Origin: Microcaldota archaeon | GTDB taxonomy: Archaea; Micrarchaeota; Micrarchaeia; Micrarchaeales; CABMGC01 | DNA: 35,606 nucleotides | NCBI GenBank assembly: GCA_021804095.1 | Contig: JAJZKQ010000006.1 | Coordinates: forward strand, 1 to 35,606 | Direction: 5' to 3' | Shown here: piece after piece, positions 16,095 through 23,465 of the stretch | How the letters are laid out: each line of letters starts with the position of its first letter | How positions within the stretch are numbered: the first letter of the stretch is position 1 | Notes under the pieces: model-generated | The model's input: the letters and a program-made list of their open reading frames with translations, nothing else | What the model was told of the DNA's origin: nothing | Database searches by the model: none | Translations under genes and position numbers: made by a program

Positions 16095-16235
16095 CTAACA
16101 AGCAGGTTCGCTAGGCACAGCGATCCCAGTTCCACCATGATCTACAGCACTAGAAAAGAAGAGCTATACAAGGAGATAGACAATGCCTCTGGCTTGAGTC
16201 AAGCCATAGACCTGAAAAGAATGTTAAGTCATTGA
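16095..16235 (+). pseudogene. Tyrosine recombinase C-terminal remnant, copy 2
   Basis: A second recombinase tail: LTSRFARHSDPSSTMIY, then EELYKEIDNASGLSQ, ending at TGA 16233-16235. It keeps the box II His and the Tyr nucleophile but not the RHY box. It shares an uninterrupted 32-base run with copy 1 (from 16097), then diverges at synonymous and a few other sites. No start codon belongs to it. It shows that a second related integrase once lay here. Confidence 0.8.
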
Positions 16236-16242
16236 ACACAAT

Positions 16243-16470
16243 CTAGTCTAGAAGCTGCTCAAATTCTTCGACTGTTAAGCCAGTCTCCCTTATTATTGCA
16301 CGCAATGTGCCTCTTGGCACCTCTTTTCTATTTGGCACTACAGCTCTTCGATGTGGAGGCTGCGTATTTCTGAGTATTATGTGGCTTCCCGTTTGATGGT
16401 CGTATCTATATCCAATCTTGGATAGTGCCTTGACTACCTCTGCCGCTGATACTATAGGAATTTTAGGCAT
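16243..16470 (-). CDS. hicA: HicA-type toxin, copy 2
   Basis: This 75-residue HicA has SAAEVVKALSKIGYRYDHQT, the catalytic His in GSHIIL, a basic VVPNRKEVPRGTLRAIIR core and the C-terminal GLTVEEFEQLLD. It is closer to the classical HicA length than copy 1 and clearly diverged from it, so the two pairs probably do not cross-neutralise; that is inference. The ATG at 16470 overlaps the hicB stop (16463-16465) by 8 bases, the same arrangement as in copy 1. Confidence 0.92.
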   Translation of the reverse strand: MPKIPIVSAAEVVKALSKIGYRYDHQTGSHIILRNTQPPHRRAVVPNRKEVPRGTLRAIIRETGLTVEEFEQLLD

Positions 16471-16687
16471 TCACATTCACCGATACGACTTCCTCTTTTA
16501 TAGAAGGTGGTATCGGCTCGTTGTGCTTCTTGAGACTAGCCAGATAACCGGCTATGGCATCCTTGACGTTCTCTATGGCCTCTTTTCTAGTCTTGCCATC
16601 AGAAACGCATCCGGGCAACTGAGGTACAGTAGCTACGAATACGCCGTCTTCGTCCTGCTCTATTTCAACCCTGAAATATCTTCTCAT
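16463..16687 (-). CDS. hicB: HicB-type antitoxin, copy 2
   Basis: A 74-residue HicB: YFRVEIEQDEDGVFVATVPQ, LPGCVSDGKTRKEAIENVKD and AIAGYLASLKKHNEPIP. Like copy 1 it is the short form with no separate DNA-binding domain. Antitoxin precedes toxin. A TATA-like ATTTAAAT lies at about 16721-16728, and the repeated ACTAAAGACC elements at 16749-16799 lie just upstream and could take part in its control. Confidence 0.92.
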   Translation of the reverse strand: MRRYFRVEIEQDEDGVFVATVPQLPGCVSDGKTRKEAIENVKDAIAGYLASLKKHNEPIPPSIKEEVVSVNVNA

Positions 16688-16748
16688 GTCCGTTCACTGT
16701 ATATTATACAGCCCAAGCTATTTAAATTTAGGAGGTGTCCTGGCCCTA

Positions 16749-16799
16749 ACTAAAGACCTCCGGGCGACTAAAGACCCTATAGCTCAAAAGGTCTTTAGT
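16749..16799. repeat. ACTAAAGACC: two direct and one inverted copy
   Basis: ACTAAAGACC occurs at 16749-16758 and 16767-16776, and its exact reverse complement GGTCTTTAGT at 16790-16799. The second and third can form a 10-bp stem with a 13-base loop. It may be an operator of hicBA copy 2, an att or end sequence of the lost element, or a transcript hairpin. Confidence 0.7.
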
Positions 16800-17024
16800 A
16801 GGCTCTCGACGAACCAGCTTAATGTAAGTGTAGAGAATGAGCCGAATCAGATAGGAAGTGACAATAACACCACGAGCAGCGGCCCATAACACAAATTGCT
16901 TGAAGATACGCTGGACATCTGCACGCTTAGAAATTAAGATATGGGTTGGATTATACGGTCGCATAACCATATTCCTTATATTGGAGCTTACGTTACTGTT
17001 CGCATAACCTTATGCAAGGTTCAA

Positions 17025-17051
17025 GGTTCAGATTTTCCGGAAATCTGAACC
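17025..17051. repeat. Perfect 11-bp inverted repeat
   Basis: GGTTCAGATTT and AAATCTGAACC flank a 5-base loop TCCGG. Part of the stem, GGTTCAGAT, occurs again at about 17086, and AAGGTTCA occurs just before it. No T-run follows, so it does not look like a standard terminator. Confidence 0.7.
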
Positions 17052-17190
17052 GTTTCTGCTTATATGCCTCGCTAAGCTATAATTCACGGTTCAGATGAAT
17101 CGGCTTTGGCTTAGAATCTTGCGTTGTTTTTGGTGTGAAATATGGCTAGAAATATAGACGTGAAACATATAGAAAACGCTCTCAAACCCC

Positions 17191-17230
17191 TAGCGGGTTC
17201 GAGAGTTCAAATCCCTCTCCCTGCAAATTT
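17191..17230 (+). repeat. attR-like copy of the tRNA-Leu 3' end
   Basis: It matches 15051-15090 at 34 of 40 positions, including the T-arm and acceptor 3' strand CTCTCCCTGCA. There is no matching 5' half, so it is not a tRNA gene. With its left flank it forms an imperfect hairpin (CTCTCAAACCC against GGGTTCGAGAG). It marks the outer end of the integrated element. Confidence 0.8.
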
Positions 17231-17329
17231 TCCATCTTTAACAAAGTGAGCTGGAGTACCACTTTGTTTATGAGTCTGATCAAATCAGACCGCAGAAAAG
17301 TGTATAAACATGCATAACAATATAAAGCC

Positions 17330-17512
17330 ATGGAACTTGCAAATGCATATAAGTTTAGAATAAACATATTGCATAGAAGGGCTATTTTAGGACAGAGGAA
17401 AAATCACGCTCAAGGAGATATGGGATTTAAGATGCAACAGGCATCCAAAAGCCGCACCAAAGAACTGAGAACTAACAAAATACATTCTTGCCAGGAGGCA
17501 ACGATCGCATGA
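17330..17512 (+). CDS. Small basic hypothetical protein
   Basis: A 60-codon ORF with many Lys, Arg, Asn and Gln, no membrane helix and no recognised motif. TATAAA at 17303-17308 lies about 25 bp before the ATG, the spacing seen for leaderless genes elsewhere in this window, which is the main support. It sits between the outer att copy and tRNA-Thr. It could be a chance ORF. Confidence 0.28.
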   Translation: MELANAYKFRINILHRRAILGQRKNHAQGDMGFKMQQASKSRTKELRTNKIHSCQEATIA

Positions 17513-17633
17513 TACAGAAGAAGCCCGAATTATTTATGGACGGAAGGATATTACAAGTATTACTAAATATACTAATATCTCGTAACAATATCCTAAAAGC
17601 ATCAATCCAAAAGAAAATCGTATTGATTCAAAT

Positions 17634-17705
17634 GCCTCTGTAGCTCAGTGGTAGAGCGCGTCCTTGGTAAGGACGAGGCCGCGAGTTCAATCCTCGCCGG
17701 AGGCT
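17634..17705 (+). tRNA. tRNA-Thr (GGU)
   Basis: Acceptor GCCTCTG pairs with CGGAGGC (one G-U), discriminator U at 17705 as usual for archaeal tRNA-Thr. D arm GCTCAGTGGTAGAGC; anticodon arm CGTCC-TTGGTAA-GGACG with anticodon GGU at 17666-17668; T arm GCGAG-TTCAATC-CTCGC. No intron and no encoded CCA. It decodes ACC and ACU. Confidence 0.97.
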
Positions 17706-17774
17706 TCATAAATCAAATCGTACAAAATCTATCTTCAAATGCAACATATGTATCTACTCGCCGATGAAGACAAC

Positions 17775-20012
17775 TCAATCTCTAAAACTATTCTCTCTTT
17801 CTTGCTCTCCCATATCTATGTCTATTCTGCATCCTCCGTAAAAATCAAAAATCCTGGTGCTCTTTTTCGTTTTTCCAGGAATTACCATCTTATACTTCTT
17901 CTGCTCAAGTAAATTCTCAATTAAAATCTGCCCGTTTTCATCAGCAAAAACGGACATTATCGGTTCTCCAAGATACTTTATTTCTATAGGTGTCTGTATA
18001 CCTTTAAAATATTCCTTATCCTTAATTAGATTTATCCTGGTAATTTTTCTATTTATGACTTCATGCGTTTTAGGATTACTATCCTCTTTTTTCAAAAAAT
18101 ATTCCGGTATTTTTAAGAATAACGATTTTTCAGGTTTCTTAATCTTATCTTCCGAGCTTACATAATTCACTACACATATTCTATACTCAAGCATCTTAAG
18201 CCTTTCTTCAAGTTCTTCAGTTTCACTTCCTTCAAATATAAGGTCATTTGCAGCATACTTTACCGAATCTGCACTCTGTCTAAAATAAACCTTGTTTTGG
18301 CATAACCTCCTTATCCTAAGGTTTATGTCAGTGACACTATGTGTTATAAGCATTACTCCTATTCCCTTCTTTCTGAAATCCTGAATTCTCTGTCTTAAAT
18401 CAAGCATGGCTGCAGATTGTTCATCAGAATCAAAGATAAGCTGCGCTTCTTCAAGACATATGACCATCCGCAGTTCATCATTGCCTTTTTCATCAGTCAG
18501 GTCGGCAAACGAATAAATCTGGTTTAATGTTAGTGCGTAGAAAAAGGGCTTCATACTGTTACTTATTCCTGAAATGTCAAAAACCATGCCTTCTCTTATG
18601 ATCTTAAATAATTCCAATCCATCATTGTATGCAAATTGAGGCTTCAATAATATTAATCTCAGGTTCTGCAGGGCTGCCCTTATATTCTCACCATGTTTGC
18701 TATATCTTACCCCCGTATTGTTTCTCTTTCCATGGTTCTCTATAATCATCTCTTCTATCTTCTCATATACATAGTTTGGATCCGGATCAAGAGTCTCAGA
18801 ATAAATTTTGCTAAATGCAGAAAGTAAACATTTCTCCATGGAATTTTTATATGGTCCGGCATTAGAAGCATGCGCAAGAAGCATTGCAAGATTTTCATAA
18901 AATTTTTCTTTATTGCGTGTATTTTCACATCTGAAGAAATTGATCTTAAAATCTTCATCATGGAACTTTAATACCCTGATTCCTATCTTATTTGCAAAAG
19001 CTCCCCATTCTTCTGTAGGGGCTATTATTGTGATATGGCTTCCACTTCCTTTTAGTTGGTCTAATATATTCATGGCAGCAAATGTTTTACCTGTGCCAGG
19101 CAAACCTGTTATAAGCGTGCCCAGATTAAGTGTTGAGGGATCTATCTTAATCTCCTTGCTATCTTCCCTTACCGAACCCTCAACATAAGAGCCGAGCGAT
19201 ATGCTATCTGTGTTTTTACTATCCTTATTAATCTCTGTATTTATTACTTTCAACCTTCGGGTCTTCTCTGGAAAGTTTATCAAAAATTCCGCATTTCTAT
19301 AAGAAATAGGAAACGAGTCACAATTTCTAACCTCATTCCATATTTCCTTTAGCGTGCTTGATCTAAGTTTCTTCTCACCTAAAACTAACATCTTAGAAAG
19401 CAAATAATTCTCCAAAGAAGAATTATCACCATCTGTCAATATCAGATTTGATCTGTATCCAACTCCGTTTTTCACTATTATGTCATTTAAATTATTCAAA
19501 ACTGCAAGAGTTACCCTTCTTCTTCCTGAATCATAATAAAGTTCGCTTTGAGCGGATCCCGAATCTTCTCCAAATCTCTTATCCCCAAAATTTTTAGATA
19601 TGCGTATTTTATCGCTGCTAGCAAGCTCTTCGACCTGTTCTTTCAAAGTTCTTATGTCTCTTTCAGAAGAAGGAACAAATGATAATATAAGATCAGAAGA
19701 ACTACCTTCCAATACTCTATGTATGTTATCCAATATCGGACATTCTTTTTCCTTAATATCTCTCGTATCAAACGCTATTAACGCCTTAGGATTCTGTACC
19801 TGCAATTCATAATTCTGTAAATTCTTTAATCTCATCCCAAGCACTGCATATGAAAGCCTCTCCCCTATTCTACAATCTTCTGAGACTATAAAAGACCTGC
19901 TTTCCTTGAACCTATGTATAAGCATAAACTGCAACCCTAACATCGAATCAAGGAAAAGTTCCGTGTCAAATTTCTCCGGAACCGTCTCTATCTCAAAAAC
20001 TTTTAAAACCAT
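17775..20012 (-). CDS. HerA/FtsK-like ATPase, last gene of the type IV secretion-like cluster
   Basis: This 745-residue protein has an N-terminal ~290-residue region of unknown fold, then a DUF87/HerA-type motor: Walker A GLPGTGKT (about 303-310) after DPSTLNLGTLI, Walker B LRMVICLEEAQLIF (about 515-528, with the Glu pair) and a sensor stretch VMLITHSVTDINLRIRRLC. A beta-rich tail of ~130 residues follows. Such hexameric ATPases pump DNA or protein through a membrane channel; here it would be the VirD4- or CedB-like motor, working beside the VirB4-type ATPase at 21601. The ATG at 20012 is preferred to the TTG three bases upstream; the preceding stop is 5 bp away with GTGAG between, so translation is coupled. 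No NurA nuclease accompanies it, which argues against a repair HerA. Confidence 0.85.
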   Translation of the reverse strand: MVLKVFEIETVPEKFDTELFLDSMLGLQFMLIHRFKESRSFIVSEDCRIGERLSYAVLGMRLKNLQNYELQVQNPKALIAFDTRDIKEKECPILDNIHRVLEGSSSDLILSFVPSSERDIRTLKEQVEELASSDKIRISKNFGDKRFGEDSGSAQSELYYDSGRRRVTLAVLNNLNDIIVKNGVGYRSNLILTDGDNSSLENYLLSKMLVLGEKKLRSSTLKEIWNEVRNCDSFPISYRNAEFLINFPEKTRRLKVINTEINKDSKNTDSISLGSYVEGSVREDSKEIKIDPSTLNLGTLITGLPGTGKTFAAMNILDQLKGSGSHITIIAPTEEWGAFANKIGIRVLKFHDEDFKINFFRCENTRNKEKFYENLAMLLAHASNAGPYKNSMEKCLLSAFSKIYSETLDPDPNYVYEKIEEMIIENHGKRNNTGVRYSKHGENIRAALQNLRLILLKPQFAYNDGLELFKIIREGMVFDISGISNSMKPFFYALTLNQIYSFADLTDEKGNDELRMVICLEEAQLIFDSDEQSAAMLDLRQRIQDFRKKGIGVMLITHSVTDINLRIRRLCQNKVYFRQSADSVKYAANDLIFEGSETEELEERLKMLEYRICVVNYVSSEDKIKKPEKSLFLKIPEYFLKKEDSNPKTHEVINRKITRINLIKDKEYFKGIQTPIEIKYLGEPIMSVFADENGQILIENLLEQKKYKMVIPGKTKKSTRIFDFYGGCRIDIDMGEQERENSFRD

Positions 20013-20016
20013 CAAC

Positions 20017-20286
20017 TCACAATATAAAAATCACCGCAAACAATATCAAAAAATTAATCAAAACCAAAGAAAATACCTCAGAACTTTTTATTGTCTTTAT
20101 CCTCTTGTATGAAAAACAGGCAATTATTATCCCTATGACAGAGAGTAATAGTGTATATTCAAGTTTAAAATTCAGAATTAATCCTATTCCCAACATACTC
20201 AACTCAATATTTCCGCAGGCTGCCGCAAATTTTAAAATAGTGTAATCTTTCCTTATTTTCTGAATATAATGCTCTACAAACTCTAT
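20017..20286 (-). CDS. Small two-helix membrane protein, apparent ATA start
   Basis: The frame runs from a stop at 20287-20289 to TGA at 20017. No ATG, GTG or TTG occurs before residue 29. An ATA at 20286 sits 5 bp after a GAGGTG Shine-Dalgarno element, and would give 89 residues: a polar N-terminus (EFVEHYIQKIRKDYTILKF), then helices around MLGIGLILNF/LEYTLLLSVIGIIIACF and VFSLVLINFLILFAVIFIL. The internal TTG (20202) or ATG (20196) would give about 60 residues with both helices intact. I do not recognise it. It overlaps the upstream gene's stop by a few bases, consistent with coupled translation in the cluster. Confidence 0.6.
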   Translation of the reverse strand: MEFVEHYIQKIRKDYTILKFAAACGNIELSMLGIGLILNFKLEYTLLLSVIGIIIACFSYKRIKTIKSSEVFSLVLINFLILFAVIFIL

Positions 20287-20462
20287 CTAATCACCTCATA
20301 AATAATAAAAGAAAGTGTAAACAAAAATGAGAACCCTACACTCTTGTTAATCAAAATTTTTCTGTTTTTTCTATTCGAAAGCAATGCGGCATCTATTAAA
20401 AAACTCGAAGCTATCGCACTCATTTTCACTGTAGATAAAAGAAAACCTCCAACAATATTCAT
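20283..20462 (-). CDS. Small two-helix membrane protein
   Basis: From the ATG at 20462 this gives 59 residues with two hydrophobic helices (NIVGGFLLSTVKMSAIASSFLI region and SVGFSFLFTLSFIIYEVI) joined by a basic loop SNRKNRKILINK, likely cytoplasmic. A TTG at 20486 in frame would overlap the previous gene. The size and topology recall VirB2/VirB3-type or CedA1-like subunits of DNA-transfer machines, but no motif proves it. It starts 7 bp after the preceding stop and its end overlaps the next gene. Confidence 0.6.
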   Translation of the reverse strand: MNIVGGFLLSTVKMSAIASSFLIDAALLSNRKNRKILINKSVGFSFLFTLSFIIYEVIR

Positions 20463-20469
20463 CCAACCA

Positions 20470-20949
20470 CTAACTAATAGTAACAATCCTTATTCTAGAG
20501 ACTAATACATAATGCAAAAGGAGTCCGGAAAACGGATCAAACCTAAGTATCCTATCTAAGAATTCCCTCCGACCTGTAGAAAATACACTAATTCTATCTT
20601 CTAAAATGAGATTGGCAAAAGGTTTTGAAGGATCTCCAAATCTAAAATCAAGAATACCGAGTTCTCTTTTGCAGAGAGACTTATAGCTATTATCCTCTAT
20701 TCCACTCAACAATCCATTAATGATAAGTTCTTCCCTTCTGAAAATATTAAAAAGATCCTCAAGATATGGGTATCTTTCCCTTTCCATCTCCTGATTATTT
20801 TTACAGGGCAGATTTCCAGTATACTCTATTCTATCTAGATATACTTTTATGGTGTCTTTCGATATCTTAAATGATCTGGCAACGTAAAAAAATAAGATGC
20901 CTAATGGTATAGGTATGAAGTTCCATAAATAACTAATAGAAAAGCTCAT
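20470..20949 (-). CDS. Unrecognised N-terminally membrane-anchored protein of the secretion-like cluster
   Basis: This 159-residue protein has one N-terminal hydrophobic helix (about 8-24, LWNFIPIPLGILFFYVA) followed by a soluble, charged domain with a conspicuous ELGILDFRFGDPSKPF stretch and a hydrophobic C-terminal segment GLLLHYVLVSRIRIV. I do not recognise the family. Its ATG overlaps the stop of the upstream gene (20946-20949), so it is translated with it. A role as an inner-membrane accessory of the transfer channel is inference from position only. Confidence 0.7.
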   Translation of the reverse strand: MSFSISYLWNFIPIPLGILFFYVARSFKISKDTIKVYLDRIEYTGNLPCKNNQEMERERYPYLEDLFNIFRREELIINGLLSGIEDNSYKSLCKRELGILDFRFGDPSKPFANLILEDRISVFSTGRREFLDRILRFDPFSGLLLHYVLVSRIRIVTIS

Positions 20950-21566
20950 GCTCTCACCAAAGAGTAATTACCATCACGCAAGAGAATTTTTCTATAACCC
21001 GAATCCTCCAATTTCTTTATAGCAAAAAGTATATCTTCCTCATTAAATCCTGTTTCTTCTACTATTGTTTTAATTCGTAAATTATCGCGATATTTATCCT
21101 GTATATACTTTGATAACAATGCTATGGAAGTAGACTTTATTTTATAAAGATCTACACTTAGTTTTTTATTCTCATTATGAAGCATGTTTATTCTTTTTGC
21201 AAGAATTATGTCTGTTTCACGGCTCTCTGTATGCAATACTTCTATCTTTTCAAAAATGCTAGCGATTCTGCCTGAACCTAAAACTCCAATTATATATGGA
21301 TAAATATCTTCAAAATTAGCAGAATAGTGGTCTTTTAAGAAAGCAAGAATGCTTAAAAGCCTCAAAAGCCCATCATGCATATAATATTGGGGCTCCACAA
21401 GTGAAAAAATCTGAAAGACTATTCTTTCTCTCGAAAAGCTTATTGTAAAATAATGGTCATCTACGCCTTCATCAACAATATACTCTCTTTCTGTTCCTTT
21501 TCTTACGCATCTGAGTTTTGGATATTCTTCTATCTTCCTGATTGTGGAAACGAACTTCTCATTCAT
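20946..21566 (-). CDS. Unrecognised cytoplasmic protein, C-terminal winged-helix-like
   Basis: From the ATG at 21566, which has GGAG six bases upstream, the protein has 206 residues; the frame is open to 21620 but that would overlap the ATPase gene. The N-terminal half is mixed alpha/beta. A helical stretch at about 125-155 could form a coiled coil (ETDIILAKRINMLHNENKKL). The C-terminal 65 residues, with IKTIVEETGFNEEDILFAIK then LLRDGNYSLV, look like a winged helix. No family is recognised. It could be a regulatory or ATPase-associated subunit of the transfer machine. Confidence 0.72.
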   Translation of the reverse strand: MNEKFVSTIRKIEEYPKLRCVRKGTEREYIVDEGVDDHYFTISFSRERIVFQIFSLVEPQYYMHDGLLRLLSILAFLKDHYSANFEDIYPYIIGVLGSGRIASIFEKIEVLHTESRETDIILAKRINMLHNENKKLSVDLYKIKSTSIALLSKYIQDKYRDNLRIKTIVEETGFNEEDILFAIKKLEDSGYRKILLRDGNYSLVRA

Positions 21567-21600
21567 CTTAACTCCAATAGAAATCCTGCTTACTAGAAAT

Positions 21601-22737
21601 TTACCCTTCGACATCCACATCTCCTCTTACCATTGCAATTGCGAAAGCATCTGATATGTCCTCTTCTGGTATTTTCAGCTTCATAAGGCATCTCAGCATC
21701 TTCCTTCTATCTGCTTTAAGTCTGATCAGGCATGCAACAAGATATGAAAGTTCTACTTCCTTCTCTGCAGAAATTTTCCTTATTAAATCAGAAGGATCAT
21801 CCCTGACAAGTTCATTTACCATCTTCCTAAATCTACCGTATTCTACTTTTATCATATCATCCCCAAATAAAATAGTAAGATAATCTCTGAGCCTTACTCC
21901 TATTACCTGCTTTATAAAAAACGCATCTCTCCTTTTTGTTTTATGCGTCTGCACCACAAAACATTCCCCCACTTCAAGATTCTGTATCCTATTTAATGTT
22001 TTTTCATCAAGCCCATAACTTTTCGAAAGTTTATTGAGGCTGTTTTTGTTCTGGATCCTAAAAACAAACAATACTGCAGAATTGTAGAGCATAGGTATAT
22101 CAATATCCTCAAGCATCTGGGAGGCCATAACAATTCCTACGCCGTATTTCCTGCCCTCTCTAACTATGCTTTCAAGGCTATTTATCTCTTTTAAAAATTT
22201 CCATGCTTCGTCTAGGAATATGAAAACCCTGAAATCTCCATCCGCATTCCAGAATCTCATATTCCTGTCTATCTTATTTAAAAGATCGGAGACTCTTCTG
22301 CTCTTCTCTTTCTCTTCTAGATTTTTCAGATCGTAATAAATAATTGCATAATCCTCCTTATTCCCCTCCTGATCTTCAATTCCGAATAAACGGTCAAGTT
22401 TCAAAGAAGAATCCTCCCTATTTGTATTCGAAAGTTCTGCGTATTCCCCATTAAGGTCTATGACTACTATCTTGCACCCCAGCAAAGAATAAATTTTGAG
22501 CATAAGGCTCTTCATGAGATATGTCTTTCCACTTCCGCTCATTCCAAGTATAAATGTATGTGGATTTAAAAGAGATCTAAAATTCAGGAAAAATGGCATA
22601 GAATACTCTAATGATCTTCCTACAAAAACTCCCCCTTTTGAATATTCAATTGCCTCATCTCCTCTCTGTTCATTCATATTTGGGATTACAACTATTCCAG
22701 ATGCAAACAGCGATCCTGTAATAAAACCATTTCTCAT
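21601..22737 (-). CDS. VirB4/TraC-type secretion ATPase (motor domain only)
   Basis: This 378-residue protein starts just before the motor: Walker A GMSGSGKT at 65-72, the strand VVIDLNGEY (91-99, the DPxGEY-like motif of VirB4), Walker B FIFLDEAWKFL at 172-182, EGRKYGVGIVMASQ at 194-207 and VGECFVVQTHK near 265. These are VirB4/TraC features; VirB4 powers assembly and transport in type IV secretion and conjugation. The usual ~300-residue N-terminal domain is missing and seems to be the separate gene just upstream (22737-23462). Stop and start share a base (TGATG), so the halves are translated together. The C-terminal ~100 residues are helical and basic. Confidence 0.88.
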   Translation of the reverse strand: MRNGFITGSLFASGIVVIPNMNEQRGDEAIEYSKGGVFVGRSLEYSMPFFLNFRSLLNPHTFILGMSGSGKTYLMKSLMLKIYSLLGCKIVVIDLNGEYAELSNTNREDSSLKLDRLFGIEDQEGNKEDYAIIYYDLKNLEEKEKSRRVSDLLNKIDRNMRFWNADGDFRVFIFLDEAWKFLKEINSLESIVREGRKYGVGIVMASQMLEDIDIPMLYNSAVLFVFRIQNKNSLNKLSKSYGLDEKTLNRIQNLEVGECFVVQTHKTKRRDAFFIKQVIGVRLRDYLTILFGDDMIKVEYGRFRKMVNELVRDDPSDLIRKISAEKEVELSYLVACLIRLKADRRKMLRCLMKLKIPEEDISDAFAIAMVRGDVDVEG

Positions 22738-23462
22738 CAGAACCCCTCAATTAAATTAACAAGTTCTTCCCCGTTTGCAATTTCATATTTTACTCCCAAT
22801 GCAGCAGAGAACGAGTCTCCTATCTGCATAATATTCGAATAGGCTTCCCTGGAAGCCTCAATCTCACTACCGGAATTAGCAAAAGCAAAAACCCTGATAA
22901 ACATATCCAAAGCTCTTCCTCCGGTTCTAATACTACTTATTTCGCTTTCAAGAATGTCTATTTCCCTCTTTAATGAATTTACTTTATCGTGCTTTTTAGG
23001 ATCTGTCCTAGAAAGCAATATCTCTTTCATCCTTTTTTTCGTTTCGATTGTATCATAAAGCCTCTTGCTATCGACCTCCTTGATCGTGACTCTAAACTCG
23101 AAAGGCAACCTTATACTTTCTATTACCTCTTTAACCCTGCCATGGTCTACCAGCTTTTTCTCTTCAGGCATTATAACCGCAATGGCAACTGCCACATATC
23201 CTTCATCGGTCTTCTTTATCATTGAATTGAGATTATGGGAAAGCCAAAATCCATTGCACATCTCTATTATTGCGGATTTCCTAAGAATCAAATTGTTTAT
23301 CATGTGCCCACTGTTAAAATAAGCAACAGAGGAAAAAATCATAACTGCAGTAAATGCTACTAAATATATATTTGAAAAAAAGACTGAACATAAAATTGTG
23401 AAAGCCCCAATTCCATAAAGCATGTAAGCGTACACTTTTTTATCCTGTGTTTTATTATCCAT
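22737..23462 (-). CDS. VirB3/VirB4-N-terminal-like membrane protein
   Basis: This 241-residue protein has two closely spaced membrane helices (about 13-29 and 31-47), like VirB3, then a soluble domain. Its C-terminal part, with ALDMFIRVFAFANSGSEIEA, EAYSNIMQIGDSFSAALGVK and GEELVNLIEGF, resembles the end of VirB4 N-terminal domains, where the same layout (helix, then NG--L--L) precedes the motor. A central coiled-coil-like stretch (KVNSLKREIDILESEISSI) lies between. Together with the ATPase it overlaps it would form a VirB3-VirB4 unit, here encoded by two genes. The match is by pattern only. Confidence 0.65.
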   Translation of the reverse strand: MDNKTQDKKVYAYMLYGIGAFTILCSVFFSNIYLVAFTAVMIFSSVAYFNSGHMINNLILRKSAIIEMCNGFWLSHNLNSMIKKTDEGYVAVAIAVIMPEEKKLVDHGRVKEVIESIRLPFEFRVTIKEVDSKRLYDTIETKKRMKEILLSRTDPKKHDKVNSLKREIDILESEISSIRTGGRALDMFIRVFAFANSGSEIEASREAYSNIMQIGDSFSAALGVKYEIANGEELVNLIEGF

Positions 23463-23465
23463 AAA

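Larger units (their letters stand above)
16688..17190. other. Repeat-bearing DNA without a convincing gene
   Basis: The right part of the tRNA-Leu element. It holds the ACTAAAGACC repeats (16749-16799), a 27-base hairpin (17025-17051) and further copies of GGTTCAGA (about 17090). A leftward ORF (16746-16970) overlaps these repeats and has no promoter or family match, so it is not called. Confidence 0.5.
15051..17230. mobile_element. Decayed integrated element(s) at tRNA-Leu
   Basis: About 2.2 kb lies between the tRNA-Leu 3' end and its imperfect copy. Inside are two C-terminal tails of related tyrosine recombinases (15091-15349 and 16095-16235), each followed by a convergent hicB-hicA pair, and AT-poor, repeat-bearing DNA without further genes. 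The recombinase tails are near-identical over their first 32 bases whereas the hicBA pairs are clearly diverged, so two related elements probably integrated at the same site and decayed, leaving mainly the toxin-antitoxin genes. Confidence 0.75.

Noticed and set aside
16746-16970. Leftward 74-codon ORF with a hydrophobic middle
   Set aside because: It overlaps the ACTAAAGACC repeats, has no correctly spaced promoter or Shine-Dalgarno element and no recognisable motif.
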